Assembly: GCA_010909165.1 (NCBI GenBank)
Contig: MU008166.1
Location: 1-64,000 of the forward strand
Direction of reading: 5' to 3'
Length of the DNA: 64,000 bases
Source: Anthoceros angustus
Lineage: Eukaryota; Streptophyta; Anthocerotopsida; Anthocerotales; Anthocerotaceae
Part shown: piece by piece, positions 58,294 through 64,000 of the stretch
Layout: the number at the start of each line of letters is the position of its first letter
How positions within the stretch are numbered: the stretch's first letter is position 1
Made by a program: the position numbers and the translations under genes
The notes under the pieces: generated by a model
What the model saw: only the letters and a program-made list of their open reading frames with translations
Databases searched by the model: none
What the model was told of the DNA's origin: nothing

Positions 58294-60774
58294 TGAGCCA
58301 CATCTGGAGATATGATAGAGACACTAATGTTTGGTGTTGTGGGAGATGTGTGTGCAGGTGCATTGGCAGATGGTGAGAAAACTGCAGGAGATGTCTTGGG
58401 CGAGACGCGTGCAGATGATGACCTGGGTGCAGCACTCGCATTTGGGCACGATGATGGGCAAGAGCAGGCTCTCATTGAGTCGTTGACCGAGAAGTATGAT
58501 CCACTAGTGGACTCCCCTGCTAGCGCATGGGTGGACAGCCAGAAAAGATTTCTAGCATTTGAATCGTTTAGTGGGAATATGTGAGGAGGATGCGATTTCG
58601 AAGCACAGTCTTTGGACTCCTGAACAATAGATTTGTGTTTTCAATTGTATTGAGGCATACATGCCTTTTGACTGTCTAGCCTAGACACCGGACAGCCGGT
58701 GCTGAGGCGGGTGTCCGGTGCTGTCCCGTTGCCTTAAAGTGTCCCGTGGTCCTTCGCTGCGAGCCTTCCAGCATTCATGTTTGAGTATTGTCACCCTTCA
58801 CAAAGGGATGATGAAACATTTGTTCATTGACAATCTGAAACAGCAGTTAGATAAATCAAAACGGGTGATTGCCAACCCGAGCAGTAGGATTTCACTCAAC
58901 GGGGGATGCTGAAACTGGTGTTGATTGCCAATCTGAAACTGCTGATTGGTAGATTGAAACGACTGATTGCCAAACCCAACAACGGAATTTTTCTCATACG
59001 CTGCAAACAGGTGAATGATCACTTTCCGGCGCAGTCCCTTTACTCATTTCTTTTTTACCAGTATACGCGATGGCACATTGGCGTGCACGACACGTGATGG
59101 TGAACCAGAACCTTGAAGCAGCTCCAATTCCAAATCTCTACGTTGTGAAACATGGCCTAACATTGTAGCGGAATGGCTTTGCATCCAAACCCCATCTGAA
59201 CAAGTCTAGTCGTGCACGGAAGCAGAACCACTTTGGATGAGCGCGGAGACGATTGAGTGAACGCATTCATGGTATTAAACGTTACATGGCGATACGACTG
59301 CCATGTCCAACTGCAGAGGGAAGGCACGTTTCTCCTATTGTGCGCGAAAGGCATCATACCGCGTACAGTGCGCTGGCACCGTGTGTCCGAATAAAAATCG
59401 GAACCCTTTCAACACAAGGTGAACGATGCGCGGTCGTACCGGATGACCGGGGTCGAGCCGTTTCACATGCTGAATTGTTCCCCACCACTTTCTTGTTTAT
59501 TATGTGAACGCTTATACCTACAATTTTGATATCTTGGTTGGTGTGAAAATGTGCAGTCAGATCGCACATCGGGTATTCATCTTCAAATCTTGCATTTTGT
59601 TTAAGGGTAGTTGATATAGTGTGGAGGGAAAAGGCTAAAATTAGTAAACAAAACTTGAAATGCGGCTTCATTTCAGAACTCTTCATTCCTCATACATCAT
59701 TTTTTTGAAAAAAATTAAAAATAGCCTAATACATGGTGTTCCAAAAACAAACCCCTGTTTCCACACCCTCAAAATTAGAGACAAGGAGCTGTCTCTACTT
59801 CTTAGGAGACCTTGTTTCATGAGAAGTGAGATTGGGCTGGCTAGTTCGGGGAGAAGGTCTGGGCTGCACCAAGCTCTACACTCTGCATTTCTACATCTCG
59901 TGAATCAAATCGCTTGCTCCACGTCTGTCAAGGTCCTCCGCTCTGATATCATAAAAAGATTTGAAAGGCAGGAGGCCATAGATGCGCAAGCCAGGAACTT
60001 GAGTAATGCGTGGAGAGCCAGCACAGTTAGGAAGAAGTGATGAATTGATGAATATAGAAATCGGTCTTATGCACAGCCTGATGGTTCTGGTATCCAACCA
60101 TAATGCTAGCATAGAAACTACTCTAACTGCTAGAGTGAAAAGGGTAGATGCCTTTAAAATCTCATTACTTACAAGTATTTTGTAGCAACTCTTTGCAAGG
60201 CGTTGTTGAAAGCGACCTTGGGGAGTTTGCGAGGTATTGTTATTTCTTAATACAAGTACCTGGGTGCCATCCCCTTGATTGTCAGAAAAAAGTTTGTATT
60301 GTAAATTGTCACAGTTTTTGAGCGCGTCGGCCTACCTCGTATGAGATCTAAAGCGCGAGATTACCTTGTGAATAATGATAATGATAAAGTACTCGAGAGA
60401 CACTGTGGTTTGGAAAGTCATGTTGACACGCATCGTGGTTGGGGAAGCCATGCTCAATCTAGATATATGGAGAGAGACTGGAATAGTGAAGTGCAATGTT
60501 AGGTAATGAGACATTTGTGTGTATTACCATATGATAGACAATAGCCCCTCACATTAGGCCCTTAAGTTGGAGCAAGTTCTAATCGTACTAAGTTGATAAA
60601 ATAGATGTGTATATATTTAATAAAAATTAAAATTTAATAAAAAGTTTTAAGAGAATATTAAAATTTGAAAAAATCATATAGATTTAAAATTTATTATTTT
60701 TTAAAATAATTATTTTGGCACTATCCGGTTGAATAGTCCCTTGGGTACCATATTGTTGTCCTCTCCGTTGGTCT

Positions 60775-60985
60775 TCACCCTATCCGCTAGTCGATTAGAA
60801 TATCAAGGTAATTTTTAGTTAGTTTAATTCAAGATAAGTGTGGTCCTATTGTAAGTCGTTTAGAGTATCGAGGTCATCTCTAGTCAATCCAATTCAAAAC
60901 AAGTGTGGTCCTATCTGCTGATCGTTTGGAAAATCAAGGTCATCTCTAGTCAATTCAATTCAATTCAAGATAAGTGTGGTCTCAC
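60775..60985 (+). repeat. About 68-bp tandem repeat, three copies
   Basis: Three diverged copies built around AAGTGTGGTCCTAT...ATC(A/G)AGGTCATCTCTAGTCAATTCAATTCAA; the AAGTGTGGTC landmark is near 60836, 60900 and 60975. Confidence 0.8.
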
Positions 60986-61079
60986 GCATACATCCCCCCA
61001 AGCGAGGTCAAGCGTGCCCTTCAGGGACAACACCATCAGCAATATACCATTTCCTGCAAAAGTATTTCATGCTTGCGCC

Positions 61080-61218
61080 TCTAGTCCTAGTAGAATATGA
61101 CATCGAATTTTCAAAAGACCGACGGTTATGCATATATATATGTATATGTCTAATCCTATTAGAATATGACCTCGAATTTTCAAAAGAGTAACGGGTATGT
61201 ATGTCCATATGTATATAC
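61080..61218 (+). repeat. About 70-bp tandem duplication
   Basis: TAGAATATGAC(A/C)TCGAATTTTCAAAAGA followed by an A/T-rich TATATGTATA tail occurs twice. Confidence 0.85.
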
Positions 61219-61864
61219 ATATACATCCTTCTCGATGGCTCTAATAATCCTAGGTACAAATTTGATGCAGCGTCCGCACTACGCGTAGTCAAGTTTCATA
61301 CCTGCCAAGGACAGATTCATGTAGGGATGAGGACGAATTCACATGGCGGCAAAAGCTGCAAATTTAAAGGAAGTCAAGTTGATGCCAGTAGATCAAGCTA
61401 GCCGCTAGGATTATGGTTTTATGTAGGTAGTAAAATTTCAATACAGCGAGAGCAAAATAATACATCATTTAATAATAATAATTGCTGCTTGAGTAAAATG
61501 GATATTTGGGACGAAGAGAAAAGTAATTTAGAGGTGTCCCGAGGAAGGCATGACCTACATAGGTGAACCTACAAAGCATAGCGTTCACAATCACAGCTGC
61601 AGATTAACATGCGGGATCAACAATTGCAACTAGGCGAGTCAAGACCTCGTAAGTAAATAGATACATGTGGCTTATAGCAGCCACATACATAACGCCCATA
61701 TGAAAAGACTTATGTACGAAATTATGTACTTGAACATTTTTCCCATTAAAGGAGCTCATGTAGATTTTCAAACTAGTAAGGCAAATAGGAAAAATATCGT
61801 ATATGTACTTCCTAGTGATAAAGTATCAAAAACGATTCGAATTCGTTACGAAATTTGCTGAAGC

Positions 61865-63518
61865 CTAAATCTCATCAGGCTCCTCCTCATCAAATGGATC
61901 TCGTTCAGGGAAGTCTCCAACCTGGCCATGGGCACAACCTGCATGAATAAGGGAACAACAAGCTAACGCTGCTGTAAATTAATGTACCAGCCCCAGCAGA
62001 AAGCAGCACCTTCACTTTGTCGGGACGCAGCATGGCACCAAATCCTTGAGGACAAGTGAAGTATCTTCTGCCTTTGACCCTGAAACCATGAAATTCATCC
62101 ACGGTCTGTTACTGCTACCAAACCAGGACAGGACAATATCTTTGACACGAAAGAACCTTAAGATAGGCAACATTAACAGACAGAAAACCACAGCAAACGT
62201 ACATTCCATCATGTTTGCCCACAGGTTCGTCGTAATGGACTCCAATCCAGTAACCAGGACCCAGACCCTCAGCCTTGCCCACGAACATTACAACACCGCG
62301 CTTGGCTCCAGGATCTACCTCACACCTGTCCCCCACCTGCAGACTTATTGTTATCTCTCCAACTAGTTTATTCCCTATGAGAAGGTGAGGTGGTAAACAG
62401 GGCAGAAAGGGACGAGGATAAAAGCACAGAGAGCTAACATATATGCTGGCCGCGAGATCTGCCATGTGCTCATCCGTCAGAGTCTGAAAATGAAGCCAAC
62501 TGTTTAGCACATGAAAGAAGCGACAGCAGAAACATTACCTTAGACTCAAGGAGAATATTGGCTGCTTTCTCAAATACCTGTAAGTCTGGAAACTTTTCTC
62601 CCCTGCGCATTGCCATTTCCTGTAGACAAAACACAGTCATGAGAAGTAGACCCAGACCAATTTGTACTGAGAGCACCGAAAAATCATGACAGTTGCACGC
62701 TGGAGGATGCACCTTCTCCAGGGTCCAGGTAGGATCTGCAGCGAGTTTCTTGGCCTTGAACTTTCTGAACGAGTCTGCATAGTGCAAGTGCACAATCAGA
62801 ACTTTTACGCTCACAAGCAAGGGACGGTGGGGAAGTGTTTGCTCTGGAGAAAGTACCCTCTCGCTTATCGTAATCTTCTTCAGAGATTTTGTACTTCTCA
62901 ACAAGGGACACATCTTCCAACCAGCCATGAGAGGAGATGGACATGGGATCAATGTCCACCACATGAATTCGATACCTGAACCGAAAACCATCGAATCACC
63001 CTTATGAGCTGTTCTCACTGCCGCGGGGAAGCACTGCAGTGCCATGTCTCCACCACCCAGCTGTCCATTCTAGCTTCTGCTGAAAAAGTAGGCGAATTGT
63101 GACCTACCCATCTCTAGGCGAGTAGAACCCCAACTGCTTATCGCCTTCAGAGAGCTCACAAACCTTGGTGTCACAGCTATCATAGAGCTCCAATCTCTGT
63201 GCCTCCACGGGTGTTCCCGTATGGTTCCTCAGCTTCTCCTTGATGGCTTCCACAGTAATCTGCACACACACTCCAGGTTCAGACAGACATGACAGGAGCA
63301 AAGTTGGAGGCAAAACAGCACATGTGTAACCTTCCAAGCGCAGCAGCTGCTGGCCACATACAATACCAGCTTCCACTCACATGAAGATCAAACCGAAGTT
63401 CATTGAAATGGTGCTTCAAGTTGGAGTGCGTGACGTGCAATGTCACGGTGTCGTCCCCTTGTCTTTGCCCAGTGGCTTCCACCACAAAGCTCTTCAGAGC
63501 TCCTAGAGATATCGACAT
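61865..63518 (-). CDS. TFCB: Tubulin folding cofactor B (TBCB)
   Basis: Binds newly folded alpha-tubulin after the chaperonin and, with cofactor E, feeds it into alpha/beta dimer assembly in the cytosol. Nine exons join in frame: 63518-63381, 63259-63108, 62975-62857, 62774-62713, 62619-62539, 62483-62439, 62336-62203, 62079-62010 and 61921-61865, giving 285 residues from ATG 63518 ([11 protein letters not shown]). The N-terminal ubiquitin-like domain carries [14 protein letters not shown] and [20 protein letters not shown] middle coiled region follows ([27 protein letters not shown]). The C-terminal CAP-Gly domain has [37 protein letters not shown] and [32 protein letters not shown]. The protein ends in the DEI tail typical of this cofactor. 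The linker between the domains is about 40 residues longer than I expect from seed-plant homologues; whether exons 5 and 6 are alternatively spliced is open. Confidence 0.93.
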
Positions 63519-64000
63519 AGCGGCCTTCTCGAAGGGCACAGTGGTTTACGGCAGGGCAAGGAATTCGCAATGCGGCTCGCCAAGGTCCAAATGTGAAAAC
63601 AGCCAGGAAGGGCGGGAAGCGCTGATGTGCAGACACAAGCCGTTGTTAGTTTAACGGCTCCGTGCATGTTTGTGCCCCTTCCCCGGCGCGCTTCTGTAAC
63701 ATGGTTCTTTGCATCCCAAGCACCGGCCGAAACCATGGACAGCCTTCGTAACTTACATACTGATTTGAGGTCATGCGGGCCAGTGTTCGGATCATCCATT
63801 TTGTTGGGGCTAGAGCAAAGCAAGCCACCTGGAGGTCTGCAAGCGGTTCCTGCTGTCACAGGGTGAGAGTGCACTGCTTCTCTGATGCAAGCACCAGCTG
63901 CCGAGCTTCCAACGGGAGACATGTCAGGTGGGTTCACATGTAGAGTGGGAAATCCTGGGCGTTGTGCCCCTCAATCATGTTTTCAGATGCATTGGTGTTG
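63519..64000. other. Upstream region of the cofactor B gene
   Basis: 482 bases to the window edge, presumed promoter and 5' UTR of the minus-strand cofactor B gene. Long frames here on both strands are uninterrupted only by chance in GC-rich DNA; no gene is recognised. Confidence 0.5.

Larger units (their letters stand above)
55456..61864. other. 6.4-kb intergenic region with copia and methyltransferase-like fragments
   Basis: No intact gene is supported. Recognisable pieces are a minus-strand copia reverse transcriptase remnant (56600-57600), a plus-strand methyltransferase-like fragment (57865-58293), A/T-rich low-complexity DNA at 60590-60720, and short tandem repeats at 60775-60985 and 61080-61218. 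An unrecognised 126-codon plus-strand frame (59660-60040, C-terminal KRFERQEAIDAQARNL) is present but unsupported by any family. Stretches 55456-56170, 58600-59650 and 61230-61860 show nothing else I can name. Confidence 0.55.

Noticed and set aside
58820-58990. Recurring GATTGCCAA(T/C)CTGAAAC words as a possible CRISPR-like or satellite array
   Set aside because: Spacing is irregular, copies are very short and diverged; more likely degenerate slippage.
63503-63937. 144-codon minus-strand frame upstream of cofactor B
   Set aside because: It overlaps the true start in another frame and shows no family features; treated as chance frame in GC-rich promoter DNA.
1-64000. CRISPR array, tRNA, rRNA, bacterial operon or riboswitch
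   Set aside because: No regular short repeat-spacer pattern, no cloverleaf with both internal promoter boxes, and splice borders throughout show a eukaryotic nuclear locus.

Overview
This is a window of eukaryotic nuclear DNA, almost certainly from a land plant. The evidence is a set of genes split by short introns with GT/AG borders, a plant PHT1-type phosphate transporter, a leucine aminopeptidase and a thioredoxin-fold protein that both carry plastid transit-like N-termini, plant-type Ty3/gypsy and Ty1/copia debris, and no bacterial operon features. Compact introns (mostly 65-120 bp) and GC-rich exons fit a non-seed plant such as a moss or lycophyte, but that placement is inference and was not tested.

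The window has two halves. Positions 1-35.6 kb are repeat-dominated. A family of about 2.15-2.2 kb units in head-to-tail plus orientation occupies 1.1-6.3 kb and 24.4-35.6 kb. Between them, 6.3-24.4 kb is a scrambled mixture of Ty3/gypsy pieces (LTR with tRNA-iMet-type primer binding site, gag with zinc knuckle, protease, reverse transcriptase, RNase H, integrase) and short pieces of the 2.2-kb unit. Five segment pairs in this mixture appear base-for-base identical, and most breakpoints I examined fall on 6-11 bp shared by the two joined partners. A separate 3,711-bp element with TGTGGAA...TTCCACA ends and a 5-bp target duplication sits inside the right-hand array at 31,047-34,757.

Positions 35.6-64 kb hold the genes. 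A leucine aminopeptidase (10 exons), a chloroplast-type tandem thioredoxin-fold/GST-N protein (12 exons) and a single-exon PHT1 phosphate transporter lie in tandem on the plus strand. After a 5-kb spacer with retroelement remnants come a NASP-type histone chaperone (minus) and a single-exon tafazzin-type acyltransferase (plus), arranged head to head, then a GNAT acetyltransferase (minus) convergent with tafazzin. A 6.4-kb spacer holds a copia reverse transcriptase fragment and a DNA-methyltransferase-like fragment, followed by tubulin folding cofactor B (minus, 9 exons). These genes serve unrelated housekeeping roles; nothing suggests a functional cluster.

The most notable signals are in the repeats. 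Small indels between unit copies concentrate at CG and CHG triplets (CTG, CAG, CCG), while A/T-rich parts are nearly invariant. The mosaic breakpoints share microhomology. The start codon of the aminopeptidase lies inside the edge of the repeat array. Either a methylation-linked sequencing/assembly artefact or a real microhomology-driven rearrangement process could explain the first two. Coding intactness in the left half should therefore not be judged from this sequence alone. All exon structures were worked out by hand from reading frames, splice borders and recalled family similarity; no search was run.
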